Source of the DNA: Variovorax paradoxus | GTDB lineage: Bacteria > Pseudomonadota > Gammaproteobacteria > Burkholderiales > Burkholderiaceae_C | NCBI RefSeq assembly: GCF_022009635.1 | Contig: NZ_CP091716.1 | Span: forward strand, 6,690,501 to 6,754,500 | DNA: 64,000 nucleotides | Direction: 5' to 3' | Position numbers and translations under genes: made by a program | Notes under the pieces: generated by a model | Databases searched by the model: none | What the model was told of the DNA's origin: nothing | Seen by the model: only the letters and a program-made list of their open reading frames with translations | Shown: one piece after another, positions 34,579 to 43,102 of the stretch | Numbering within the stretch: position 1 is the first letter of the stretch | Layout of the letters: every line of letters starts with the position of its first letter

Positions 34579-36024
34579 ATGAACCGCAATCTCACCTCCT
34601 CGCCCCTGGGCAACAACCTGCTGCTGCGTACCGACTCCTACAAGGTGTCGCACTGGATGCAGTACCCGCCCGGCACGCAGACGGTGTACAGCTACATCGA
34701 GTCGCGCGGCGGCATCTTCAGCCACTCGCTGTTCTTCGGGCTGCAGGCTTACCTTCGCGAATACCTGCAGACGCCGGTGACGCGCGACGACGTGGAAGAG
34801 GCCGCCCTGCTCATGGCCGCGCACGGCGAGCCCTTCAACCGCGAAGGCTGGCTGCGCCTCATCGAGAAGCACGGCGGGTTGATGCCGGTGCGCATCCGCG
34901 CCGTGCCCGAGGGCAGCGTGACGCCGGTGCACAACGTGCTCGCGACCATCGAGAACACCGACCCCGAGTTCTTCTGGGTCACGAGCTTTCTCGAAACCGA
35001 GCTGCTGCGCGCCATCTGGTACCCCACCACGGTGGCCACGCTGTCGGCGGCCGCGCGCACCACGCTGCTGCGTTACCTGGAAGCGACCTGCGACGACCCG
35101 CAAGGGCAGATCGCCTTCAGGCTGCACGACTTCGGCGCGCGGGGCGTGTCGAGTCTCGAGTCAGCCGCGCTTGGCGGCATGGCCCACCTGGTGAATTTCA
35201 TGGGCACCGACACGCTCGCCGCGCTGGTGGCGGCACGCCGGTACTACGACTGCGACGTGGCGGGCTTCTCGATTCCCGCCGCCGAGCACAGCACCATCAC
35301 GGGCTGGGGCCGCGAGCACGAGGCGGATGCGTACGGGAACATGGTCGAGCAGTTCGGCAAGCCCGGCGCCACATTCGCGGTGGTGAGCGACAGCTACGAC
35401 ATCTTCAATGCCTGCGCGCGCATCTGGGGCGAGGAGCTGAAGGCGAAGGTGGTGGCCTCGGGCGCGACGCTGGTGGTGCGGCCGGACTCGGGCGACCCGG
35501 CTGAAACCACGCTGAAGGTGGCGCAGATCCTGGCCGACCGCTTCGGCACCACGACCAACGCCAAGGGCTTTCGGGTGCTGAACAACGTGCGCATCATCCA
35601 GGGCGACGGCGTGAATCTCGATTCGCTGCGGCTGTGCCTGTCGAACTTCTTCCACAACGGTTTTTCGACGGAGAACATTTCCTTCGGCATGGGCGGCGGT
35701 CTGCTGCAGCAGGTCAATCGCGACACGATGCAGTGGGCGATGAAGTGTTCGGCCATGCAGGTGAACGGCGAGTGGCGCGATGTCTACAAGTCGCCCGTGG
35801 GAGACGTGGGCAAGGCTTCGAAGAAGGGGCGTCTTGCATTGGTGCGCAATGCGAACGGCATCGAGAGCACCGTGCGTGAAGAGACACTGGCGGCGGGCCA
35901 GGCCGATCTGCTGCAGACGGTGTTCGAGAACGGGCGCATTGTGGAGAGCACGACTTTCGATGCTGTTCGCGCGCGTGCTGCCGCGGGGGTGAATCAGTTC
36001 ATCACTTCGCGGGCGCCGCTGTAG
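34579..36024 (+). CDS. nadV: Nicotinamide phosphoribosyltransferase
   Basis: 481 aa, the usual NAMPT length. Motifs: LRTDSYKVSHWMQYP at the N-terminus, IESRGG, FRLHDFGARG, FSIPAAEHSTI, SDSYDIFNACARIWG and VVRPDSGDP, which bind PRPP and nicotinamide, and ISFGMGGGLLQQVNRDT near the C-terminus. It converts nicotinamide and PRPP to NMN in the cytoplasm. AAAGGAG sits 9 nt before ATG 34579. It follows nadM by 64 bp and is probably cotranscribed with it, giving NAD salvage without deamidation. Confidence 0.96.
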   Translation: MNRNLTSSPLGNNLLLRTDSYKVSHWMQYPPGTQTVYSYIESRGGIFSHSLFFGLQAYLREYLQTPVTRDDVEEAALLMAAHGEPFNREGWLRLIEKHGGLMPVRIRAVPEGSVTPVHNVLATIENTDPEFFWVTSFLETELLRAIWYPTTVATLSAAARTTLLRYLEATCDDPQGQIAFRLHDFGARGVSSLESAALGGMAHLVNFMGTDTLAALVAARRYYDCDVAGFSIPAAEHSTITGWGREHEADAYGNMVEQFGKPGATFAVVSDSYDIFNACARIWGEELKAKVVASGATLVVRPDSGDPAETTLKVAQILADRFGTTTNAKGFRVLNNVRIIQGDGVNLDSLRLCLSNFFHNGFSTENISFGMGGGLLQQVNRDTMQWAMKCSAMQVNGEWRDVYKSPVGDVGKASKKGRLALVRNANGIESTVREETLAAGQADLLQTVFENGRIVESTTFDAVRARAAAGVNQFITSRAPL

Positions 36025-36097
36025 GCTTTGTCGGGTCAGGCGTTTCGGGAGGGAGTGCAACAAGGCATCGCCATAATCCGCGCAACTCCCGGATTTC

Positions 36098-37243
36098 ATG
36101 ACCAAACTCCTGATCCTCAGCGTGAGCGCCGGCAACGGCCACGTGCGTGCAGCACAGGCGCTTGCCGCCACCGCCCAGACCCTCGCCCCGCCCTGCACGG
36201 CGGTCCACATCGATGCGATGGCCCACGTGGCCGGGGGCTTTCGCAAGGTCTACACCGACTGGTACATCCAGCTCGTGAACCGGGCGCCCGAGCTCTGGTC
36301 GTACCTGCACCAGCGCACCGACACCACGCCCCACCACGCGCCCTCGCAGCGCCTGCGCCGCGGCATCGAGCGGCTGAGCACCGGCGCGCTGGTGAAGGAA
36401 ATCCGCCGCGAGCAACCCGACGCCGTCATCTGCACGCACTTTTTGCCTGCCGAGCTGCTGATGCGCGAGCGCAACCGGGGCCGCATCGACTACCCCGTGT
36501 GGCTCCAGATCACCGACTACGACCTGCACAACATGTGGCTGGTGCCGGGCATGACCGGCTACCTCGCTGCCACCGAGGAAGTGGCGTTCCGCCTGCGGGC
36601 GCGCGGCATTCCGGCGGACCGCATCCATGTCACCGGCATTCCCGTGATGCCGGCATTCTCCGAGCCCGATGCTCCGGCGCTCGCGCGCGACGCCTGCGCG
36701 GCGGAGCTGGGCCTCGATCCGTCGCGGCCGGTACTGTTGATGGCCTCGGGCGGCGCGGGCGTGGGCGACCTGCCGAGCATGGTCGAGCGCGTGCTCGGCC
36801 TCGGCGGGGAAGGCAACTTCCAGGTGATCGCCGTCGCGGGCCGCAACGTGGAGGCCTACGGCAAGCTCGAGGCGCTGGCCAGGCGCCACCCGGGCCGCGT
36901 GGTCGCCATCGGCTTCACCAACGAAATGCACAAGATGATGGCCGCGTCCGACCTCGTCGTCACCAAGCCGGGCGGGCTCACCGTGTCGGAGTGCCTGGCG
37001 CTGGGCAAGCCGATGCTGCTGATATCGCCCATTCCCGGGCAGGAAGAACACAACGCCGGCTTCCTCATGGAAGAAGGCGCCGCATGGCTGGCCTACGACG
37101 CCATCGGCCTCGACTACAAGGTCGCGCGCCTGATGGCCGACACCGCCAAGCTCGCGAACATGGCCGCCCGCAGCCGCGCGCTGGGCAAGCCGCGGGCGGC
37201 GCGCGCGGTGCTGCAGCACGTGCTGTCGGATCGCGCCGCATGA
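36098..37243 (+). CDS. MGDG synthase/MurG-type glycosyltransferase (glycolipid type)
   Basis: 381 aa. The N-terminus LLILSVSAGNGHVRAAQAL is the MGDG-synthase-family signature. FRKVYTDWYIQLVNRAPELW and DYPVWLQITDYDLHNMWL follow, then a GT28 C-terminal domain with MASGGAGVG, TNEMHKMMAASDLVVTKPGGLTVSECLALGKP and GQEEHNAGFL. This GT-B family transfers a sugar to diacylglycerol or similar lipids at the inner face of the membrane. It overlaps the next gene by 4 bp, and that one overlaps a phosphatase gene by 4 bp, so the three form one translational unit. The acceptor is inferred from family only. Confidence 0.85.
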   Translation: MTKLLILSVSAGNGHVRAAQALAATAQTLAPPCTAVHIDAMAHVAGGFRKVYTDWYIQLVNRAPELWSYLHQRTDTTPHHAPSQRLRRGIERLSTGALVKEIRREQPDAVICTHFLPAELLMRERNRGRIDYPVWLQITDYDLHNMWLVPGMTGYLAATEEVAFRLRARGIPADRIHVTGIPVMPAFSEPDAPALARDACAAELGLDPSRPVLLMASGGAGVGDLPSMVERVLGLGGEGNFQVIAVAGRNVEAYGKLEALARRHPGRVVAIGFTNEMHKMMAASDLVVTKPGGLTVSECLALGKPMLLISPIPGQEEHNAGFLMEEGAAWLAYDAIGLDYKVARLMADTAKLANMAARSRALGKPRAARAVLQHVLSDRAA

Positions 37244-37734
37244 ACCGCGACACTGAAAAGACCGGCGTGGGCCGCACGCTCGGCTATCTCGTCTGGGTGG
37301 CCGTCATGGCCTTCTTCTTCGCCAATGCCGAAATCCAGATCGAAGGCGGCGCCGGCTGGGCCACGTCGCTGCCGACCTGGCGCATCGAGAACAGCATCTG
37401 GCTCGACATCTTCTGGGGCGGCCGCGCGATGACGGGCTACCACGCATGGGTGTTCACCTTCATGGCGCTGGTGTTCTTCTCGCCGCTGGCCTTCAACGGC
37501 CGCTGGACGTGGCGCGACGTCGGGCTCGCGGTGGCGGGGCTGATCGTGTTCTGGGTCTGCGAGGACTTTCTGTGGTTCATCATCAACCCGGCCTTCGGCT
37601 GGGCGCGCTTCAACCCGACCGACGCGTTCTGGCACAAGCACTGGCTGTGGGGCGCGCCGGTCGACTACTGGGGCGGCCTCGCGGTGGCGCTGCTGATCCT
37701 CACGGTGCGCCACTGGAAGAAGCGCAAGCCATGA
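37240..37734 (+). CDS. Small integral membrane protein in glycosyltransferase/phosphatase operon
   Basis: 164 aa with four likely membrane helices: residues 12-28 (GYLVWVAVMAFFFANA), 68-86, 92-112 and 143-158, ending in a basic tail HWKKRKP. Tryptophan and aromatic residues are abundant between helices (WLDIFWGG, FWHKHWLWGAPVDYWGG). No family is recognised. Overlaps of 4 bp on both sides mean it is made together with the glycosyltransferase and the phosphatase, so it may be a membrane partner in lipid modification or transport. Confidence 0.75.
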   Translation: MNRDTEKTGVGRTLGYLVWVAVMAFFFANAEIQIEGGAGWATSLPTWRIENSIWLDIFWGGRAMTGYHAWVFTFMALVFFSPLAFNGRWTWRDVGLAVAGLIVFWVCEDFLWFIINPAFGWARFNPTDAFWHKHWLWGAPVDYWGGLAVALLILTVRHWKKRKP

Positions 37735-38267
37735 CGATCGCCTCCGACGCACGCCCCGGCCACTGGGCCGACCCGCTCGACGAGCTGCGCGTCGAGAACC
37801 TGCACCGCATCACGCCCACGCTGTACCGCAGCGCGCAGCCCCGTCGCGCCAACATGGCGGCGCTGCAGTCGCTGGGCATCCGCACCGTGGTGAGCCTGCG
37901 CTCGTTCAACGACGACAAGAAAGTGTTCGCCGGCTCCGGCGTGCGGCTGGTGCGGGTGCCGATCAACACCTGGTCCATCGACGACGCCAAGGTGCTGCGC
38001 GCGCTGCTCGCCATCCGCGAGGCGGAAAAGCAGGGCCCGGTGCTGATCCACTGCATGCACGGCGCCGACCGCACGGGCGTGATCGCGGCGGTGTACCGCA
38101 TGGCCGTGCAGGACTGGGACAAGGACAGCGCCCGCCACGAAATGCTGCGCGGCGGCTACGGCTACCACACGCTGTGGCGCAACATCCCGCGCTACATCGA
38201 GCGCCTCGACCCCGCCCGGATGCGCCATGCGCTGGCGCATGCCCCCGTGATTCCCGTGGTGTCCTGA
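37731..38267 (+). CDS. Dual-specificity/tyrosine phosphatase-like protein
   Basis: 178 aa. The signature loop is HCMHGADRTG with C108 and R114, the CX5R active site of cysteine phosphatases. The upstream YRSAQPRRANMAALQSLGIRTVVSLR block is that of bacterial and mitochondrial DSP/PTPMT1-like enzymes, and SIDDAKV could supply the general acid (D84 or D85). No signal peptide. It is the last of three overlapping genes behind a glycolipid-type glycosyltransferase and a membrane protein. Because PTPMT1 relatives act on phosphatidylglycerophosphate, a lipid substrate is plausible, but a protein or inositol phosphate cannot be excluded. Confidence 0.85.
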   Translation: MTIASDARPGHWADPLDELRVENLHRITPTLYRSAQPRRANMAALQSLGIRTVVSLRSFNDDKKVFAGSGVRLVRVPINTWSIDDAKVLRALLAIREAEKQGPVLIHCMHGADRTGVIAAVYRMAVQDWDKDSARHEMLRGGYGYHTLWRNIPRYIERLDPARMRHALAHAPVIPVVS

Positions 38268-38353
38268 AGGCGCCAGCGGCTTCCAGACCCCGCTCCTATA
38301 CTGGCCGCCCCGTGGCCGACGGCCATCTGCGAAGCTTCACGAAGGGCTCTTCC

Positions 38354-39490
38354 ATGGCACTGCAAATCCGCTCCCTCATTCGCTCGAACGGCGAGCTCGA
38401 ACTCTCGCTGCACGACGACCCCATTCCCGAACCGCAGGCCCACGAAGTGGTGATCCGCGTCGAGGCCTCCCCTCTCAATCCGTCGGACCTCGGCCTGCTG
38501 TTCGGCGCGGCCGACATGAGCACCGCCAAGGCCTCCGGCACCGCCGAGCGGCCCGTGGTCACGGCCACCGTGCCCGAACGCGCCCGCCCCGCCATGGCCG
38601 CGCGGCTCGACCAGTCGATGCCGGTCGGCAACGAAGGCGCGGGCGTGGTGGTGAAGGCAGGATCGTCGCCCGCCGCGCAAGCGCTGCTGGGCAAGACCGT
38701 GGCCGCCATCGGCGGCGCGATGTATTCGCAGTACCGCGCCGTACCCGTCGCGATGTGCCTCGAACTGCCGCCCGGCACCACCGCGGCCGAAGGCGCATCG
38801 TGCTTCGTCAACCCGCTCACCTCGCTCGGCATGGTCGAGACCATGCGCAGGGAAGGCCACAAGGCGCTGGTGCACACGGCGGCGGCGTCCAACCTGGGCC
38901 AGATGCTCAACAAGATCTGCCAGAAGGACGGTATCGCGCTCGTCAATATCGTGCGCAAGCAGGAGCAGGAAGACCTGCTGCGCGGACTGGGCGCGAAGTA
39001 TGTGTGCAACGCGACCTCGCCCACCTTCCTCGAAGACCTGACGCAGGCACTGGTCGAGACCGGCGCCACGCTGGCCTTCGACGCCACCGGGGGCGGCAAG
39101 CTCGCGGGGCAGATCCTCGGCTGCATGGAAGCGGCGCTGAACCGCACCGCCAAGGAATACAGCCGCTACGGCTCGACCACCCACAAGCAGGTCTACATCT
39201 ACGGCGGCCTGGACCGCGGCCCGACCGAGTTCGTGCGCAACTTCGGCATGGCCTGGGGCATGGGCGGCTGGCTGCTGTTCCCGTTCCTGCAGAAGCTGGG
39301 CGACGAAGGCACGCAACGCCTGAAGGCCCGCGTCGTGGCGGAGCTGAAGACCACCTTCGCCAGCAAGTACACGCGCGAGGTGTCGCTGGTCGAGGCGCTG
39401 CAGCTCGATGCGATCGGGGTGTACGGGAAGCAGGCGACGGGGGAGAAGTTCTTGCTGAATCCGAACAAGGGCGCGACCGCTCCCCAGTAG
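38354..39490 (+). CDS. Zinc-free medium-chain dehydrogenase/reductase
   Basis: 378 aa from ATG 38354, with AAGGG about 7 nt upstream and a -10-like TATACT at 38297-38302. The GroES-like part has VEASPLNPSDLGLLFG and GNEGAGVVVKAG. The nucleotide-binding part has ALVHTAAASNLGQMLNKICQ and LVNIVRKQEQ in place of a plain GxGxxG. Catalytic zinc ligands are absent. A loop at residues 55-78 (AERPVVTATVPERARPAM) is longer than in most quinone reductases. A cytoplasmic NAD(P)H-dependent oxidoreductase of unknown substrate. It is transcribed alone; a GC hairpin lies just after it. Confidence 0.85.
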   Translation: MALQIRSLIRSNGELELSLHDDPIPEPQAHEVVIRVEASPLNPSDLGLLFGAADMSTAKASGTAERPVVTATVPERARPAMAARLDQSMPVGNEGAGVVVKAGSSPAAQALLGKTVAAIGGAMYSQYRAVPVAMCLELPPGTTAAEGASCFVNPLTSLGMVETMRREGHKALVHTAAASNLGQMLNKICQKDGIALVNIVRKQEQEDLLRGLGAKYVCNATSPTFLEDLTQALVETGATLAFDATGGGKLAGQILGCMEAALNRTAKEYSRYGSTTHKQVYIYGGLDRGPTEFVRNFGMAWGMGGWLLFPFLQKLGDEGTQRLKARVVAELKTTFASKYTREVSLVEALQLDAIGVYGKQATGEKFLLNPNKGATAPQ

Positions 39491-39514
39491 TCCCGCACGC
39501 CGCCGGGGCCCGAT

Positions 39515-39541
39515 CCTGACGCGGCCGAGCGCTGCGTCAGG
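39515..39541. terminator. Stem-loop after the dehydrogenase gene, weak terminator candidate
   Basis: CCTGACGC (39515-39522), an 11-nt loop and GCGTCAGG (39534-39541) form a perfect 8-bp stem 25 bp after the stop. There is no U-run on either strand, so intrinsic termination would be inefficient. It may instead protect the mRNA end. Confidence 0.35.
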
Positions 39542-39679
39542 GCAACGCCGCTCAGAAACGCTCAGTTTCAATTTCGCCTTCAGCTCTAACCTGACTGGCC
39601 GCCACTCGCTCCCGCTACACGGCGGCGCGCAGTGCATCGAGCCAACGCAGCAGGTGAAGAAGGACACCCGAAAAAGAGC

Positions 39680-41032
39680 ATGACGAACATCATTTCATCG
39701 GCATCGCCGCGACGTCTCGCGGCGTGGCCCACCCCCATCACCCGCGCGGTGGGCATCGCTGTCCTTGCCGGCCTCGCAGCCTGCGGCGGCGGAGGTGGCG
39801 GCGGATCGCCGGGCTACTTCTTCCCGGCGGCCACGCCCCCTTCGTCGCCCGCGCCTTCGGTCACGCCCGAGCCGGCTGCGCCAACGAGCTTTCATATTTC
39901 CGGCACGGTGTCCGGACTGGAAAGCGGACAGCAAGTGACATTGCTCAACAACGGCGGCGACGCCCTCGAACTGAACGCCAACGGTGCATTCGCCTTCCCG
40001 ACCGCCGTGACCGGGGGCTATGCCGTCACCGTCAATCAGCAGAACAGATGGATGGTCTGCACCGTGAGCAACGGCGACGGCTCGGCAAGCGCCGACGTGA
40101 CCAACGTGAGCGTCGTCTGCGGTACGGGCGCAGCGGAAGTCAGCACCCTTCAGACGGCTGCGTTCGCGGGCCCCGTGGGCGCCGCCTTCGACGCCGCCGG
40201 CAATCTCTATGTCACCGAATGGAATGGTGGTCTTCGCAAGATCGCGGCGGACGGAACCGTCACCACGCTGGCCTCGGCGCTCGACAATCCGTTCGGGGTC
40301 GCCGTCGGAAGCGACGGCAACGTGTATGTCGCCAGCAGCGGACAGCACAAGGTGCTGAAGATTTCGCAGGCCGGCGTGGTGACGACACTGGCGGGCAGCG
40401 GTGCCCAGTCGTCGAACGACGGTATTGGAACCGCGGCCACCTTCTTCGGTCCCCGCGGCCTCGCGATCGACAGCGCCGGCAATCTGTATGTGGCCGAGTC
40501 CGAAGGCAACAAGATCCGCAAGATCGATCCGGCGGGCGTGGTCACGACCCTGGCAGGCGGCAACAACGCCGGATTCGTGGACGGCACGGGCTCGGCGGCG
40601 AGATTCAGCAGCCCGGCGCACATGACCCTGGATGCCGACGGCAACATCTACGTCGTGGACGGGCTCAACAGCAGGGTCCGCAAGATCACGCAGACAGGCG
40701 AGGTCACCACGCTGGCCGGCAACGGGACCAGGACGTCTGCCGATGGCATCGGTGCCGCGGCCAGCTTCAACTACCCGTACGGCATCGGGATCGACAGCAA
40801 GGGCTATTGCTATGTTGTCGAAACCGCCGGCAACAGGGTGCGGCGCATCTCGCCGTCTGGCGTGGTCACGACCCTTGCGGGCAGCGACACCAGAGGGGCG
40901 AGCGACGGCATCGGAGCGGCGGCGCAATTCAGTGCCCCGGCCGGCCTCGCACTCGACAAGAACGGCGATCTCTTCATTGCCGAAGAAGGGAGCGGAAAGA
41001 TCCGCAAGCTCGTGCCCGCGCCCGCGCACTGA
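39680..41032 (+). CDS. NHL-repeat lipoprotein
   Basis: 450 aa from ATG 39680; an ATG at 39632 in frame is less likely. A lipobox LAGLAAC is followed by a Gly run and a Pro/Ser linker, so it is a lipoprotein with a flexible tether. Residues 75-150 form a beta domain (FHISGTVSGLESGQQVTLLNNGG). From about 165 to the end five NHL-type repeats follow, each with a GNLYVAE-like strand, a RKI core and GVVTTLAGS, building a beta-propeller. These proteins sit in the envelope and bind partners or ligands; no enzymatic residue is evident. It ends at a strong bidirectional terminator. Confidence 0.85.
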   Translation: MTNIISSASPRRLAAWPTPITRAVGIAVLAGLAACGGGGGGGSPGYFFPAATPPSSPAPSVTPEPAAPTSFHISGTVSGLESGQQVTLLNNGGDALELNANGAFAFPTAVTGGYAVTVNQQNRWMVCTVSNGDGSASADVTNVSVVCGTGAAEVSTLQTAAFAGPVGAAFDAAGNLYVTEWNGGLRKIAADGTVTTLASALDNPFGVAVGSDGNVYVASSGQHKVLKISQAGVVTTLAGSGAQSSNDGIGTAATFFGPRGLAIDSAGNLYVAESEGNKIRKIDPAGVVTTLAGGNNAGFVDGTGSAARFSSPAHMTLDADGNIYVVDGLNSRVRKITQTGEVTTLAGNGTRTSADGIGAAASFNYPYGIGIDSKGYCYVVETAGNRVRRISPSGVVTTLAGSDTRGASDGIGAAAQFSAPAGLALDKNGDLFIAEEGSGKIRKLVPAPAH

Positions 41033-41047
41033 GTTGCACGACGCGAG

Positions 41048-41073
41048 AAAAAAGGCGGCCCGCGAGGGCCGCC
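41048..41073. terminator. Bidirectional terminator between NHL lipoprotein and FAD monooxygenase
   Basis: GGCGGCCC (41054-41061), GCGA tetraloop, GGGCCGCC (41066-41073). On the minus strand the stem is followed directly by six U (complement of 41048-41053), a textbook intrinsic terminator for the monooxygenase gene. On the plus strand it is followed by TCTTC, weaker, serving the NHL gene. Confidence 0.85.
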
Positions 41074-41086
41074 TCTTCATGGCCGG

Positions 41087-42268
41087 TCAACTCTTCGCGA
41101 GCCCGGCCGTTTCGCTCGCAGGTGCCGCCACAGCCCCGAACAGCAATGCAGCGCCATCGTTCGACTGCCTGATCGCTTCGCGCGCGAAGTCGCGCATCGC
41201 CGCTTCGTAGTCCGCGACCGCCGCCAGCACCGGCGTTCCTTTTATCGCCGCAGTTCCGAGCCTCTCCGCAAGCATCGCCGCATCGTGCAGCGCCGTATTC
41301 GCGCCAAGCCCGCCCGCCGGGCTCATGACGTGGATCGCGTCGCCGAGCACAGTCACGCCGTCGCTGGTCCATGCGGGCGGCGCGTTCATCGTGCGGATCG
41401 GCAGCATGGCGACGTCCGACGGCTCGGCTCCTTCGAAGAGCGCGCGGAAGCCCGGGTGCCAGCCGGCGGTGTGCGACAGCACCGTGGCATGGGCGTGGCC
41501 GCGCGGGTCCGACGCGGGGTTCAGCCGGTCGTTCGGCCCGATCACCCCCCAGTACAGATAGTCGCCCAGCGGCTGCCTGAACTTCATCGGATCGACGATG
41601 ACCGCGAAACGGTCGGCGAACGCGACCGATGTCCTGGCGAGGAACAGCGGCGCGATCTGAGCGGCGGTGGCGGCCGTGAACAGGGTCTTGCCGTAGATGC
41701 AGGTCGAGCCGGTGTCGACCGGCGCCACGCCGGGCAAACGCAGCGCTCGCAGCGTGGAGTTCACGCCGTCGGCGGCCACGAGCACATCGGCCTCGGCCGT
41801 GCTGCCGTCATCGAACTTCGCGCGCCACGCATTGCCGCTTTCGTTGCGCTCGTAGCCAGTGAACCCGCGGCCGAGATGCACGTGCGCCTCGATGCCGCGC
41901 AGCAGCACCTTGCGCATCGCCAGCCGGTCAGCATTGAGATCTTCGACACGCCCGACGGGCGCATCGTCGCCGCCGGCGCGCTGCCACGAGGCGACCCATC
42001 TGTCGCTGACCGGTTCGAGGTCCGGGCCGATGAGGTTCACGCCGTCCACGGGAATCGCGCAGCTGTCGCGGAACAGCGCGTTCAGCGCGGGCGGCAGGCA
42101 GGCCTCGATGGCCTGCTGGCCGGTCTGGTCGATCTTGATGCGGAATCCCTGCGGGCGGCTGTCCGGGGCGGTGTCGCGCTCGTAGACGTCGAAGGAAATG
42201 CCGCGGCGCTGAAGGCCCTGGGCAAGGCACAGACCGCCGAGGCCCGCGCCGATGATGACTATGTGCAA
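41087..42268 (-). CDS. FAD-dependent monooxygenase
   Basis: 393 aa. The dinucleotide-binding motif GAGLGGL begins at residue 7, followed by a typical ERD acidic end of strand 2. The FAD-ribityl motif is LGDAIHVMSPAGGLGANTALHDA, with D-G motif VLVAADGVNSTLR near residue 165. This is the flavin aromatic hydroxylase class (PHBH/salicylate hydroxylase type, TetX-like subgroup), which uses NAD(P)H and oxygen. The substrate is not deducible. The gene stands alone, ended by a strong terminator, and is upstream-adjacent to nothing of related function. Confidence 0.9.
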   Translation of the reverse strand: MHIVIIGAGLGGLCLAQGLQRRGISFDVYERDTAPDSRPQGFRIKIDQTGQQAIEACLPPALNALFRDSCAIPVDGVNLIGPDLEPVSDRWVASWQRAGGDDAPVGRVEDLNADRLAMRKVLLRGIEAHVHLGRGFTGYERNESGNAWRAKFDDGSTAEADVLVAADGVNSTLRALRLPGVAPVDTGSTCIYGKTLFTAATAAQIAPLFLARTSVAFADRFAVIVDPMKFRQPLGDYLYWGVIGPNDRLNPASDPRGHAHATVLSHTAGWHPGFRALFEGAEPSDVAMLPIRTMNAPPAWTSDGVTVLGDAIHVMSPAGGLGANTALHDAAMLAERLGTAAIKGTPVLAAVADYEAAMRDFAREAIRQSNDGAALLFGAVAAPASETAGLAKS

Positions 42269-42393
42269 GTCTGCGCTCCTGTAGTTGAGGTCCGGACATT
42301 CGGACAGGAGGAGTGTTTGCCGGGTGGGGCCGAAGGCGGTAACGCCATCTGGACCAAAAACAGTGAATTCTGGCCACTCAGGCTATGACGTTG

Positions 42394-43098
42394 CTAAACC
42401 ACCAGCCGATACCCCACCGCCGTCTCAGTCAACAGATGCCGCGGCTGCGCGGGGTCGGCCTCGAGCTTCTGCCGCAGGTGCCCCATGTAGATGCGCAGGT
42501 AGTGGCTCTGGTCGGTGTACGACGGCCCCCACACCTCGCGCAGCAGTTGCCGCTGCGTGAGCACGCGGCCTGCGTTCGCGACCAGCACCGACAGGAGCCG
42601 GTACTCGGTGGGCGTCAGGTGCACCTCGGCGCCTGCGCGCCGCACCAGCCGCGCCGCGCGATCGAACTCGATCTCGCCGAAGCGGAACAGCGCCTCGGCC
42701 GGCTCGTCGTTGCCGCCACCACCGCCCGCGGCGCGCGGGCGCCTGAGGTTGGCCCGCACGCGCGCCAGCAGCTCGCCGGTGCCGAAGGGCTTGGTCAGGT
42801 AGTCGTCGGCGCCGGCATCGAGCGCGGCGATCTTGTCGGCCTCGTCGGTGCGCGCCGACAGCACGATGATCGGCACCGCCGACCAGCCGCGCACGTCGCG
42901 GATCAGCGAAACGCCGTCGCCGTCGGGCAGGCCGAGGTCGAGCACCAGCAGGTCGGGCTGGCGCGTGCCGGCCGCCGCCAAGCCGTCGCGCAAGGTGCCG
43001 GCTTCGTGCACCAGCCAGCCCTCGGCCTCGAGCGCGCCGCGCACGAACCGGCGGATCTGCGGCTCGTCTTCGATCACGATGGCGGTGGGGGCTGGCAT
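42394..43098 (-). CDS. kdpE: KdpE response regulator
   Basis: 234 aa from ATG 43098; earlier in-frame ATGs lie within kdpD. The receiver has EDEPQI, phospho-Asp in LVLDLGLPDGDGV (about residue 52), Thr/Ser in LSARTDEADK and Lys in YLTKPFGTGELLAR. The OmpR-type winged helix ends with SHYLRIYMGHLRQKLE, characteristic of KdpE. A Gly-rich linker (GGGGG) follows the receiver. It is 4 bp downstream of kdpD. Phosphorylated KdpE activates kdpFABC; a T-rich site matching its known target lies at 51215-51240. Confidence 0.96.
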   Translation of the reverse strand: MPAPTAIVIEDEPQIRRFVRGALEAEGWLVHEAGTLRDGLAAAGTRQPDLLVLDLGLPDGDGVSLIRDVRGWSAVPIIVLSARTDEADKIAALDAGADDYLTKPFGTGELLARVRANLRRPRAAGGGGGNDEPAEALFRFGEIEFDRAARLVRRAGAEVHLTPTEYRLLSVLVANAGRVLTQRQLLREVWGPSYTDQSHYLRIYMGHLRQKLEADPAQPRHLLTETAVGYRLVV

Positions 43099-43102
43099 GG
43101 CT

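Noticed and set aside
41048..41073. Regulatory hairpin of the FAD monooxygenase
   Set aside because: It lies at the 3' ends of both flanking genes with a U-run, so it is a terminator.
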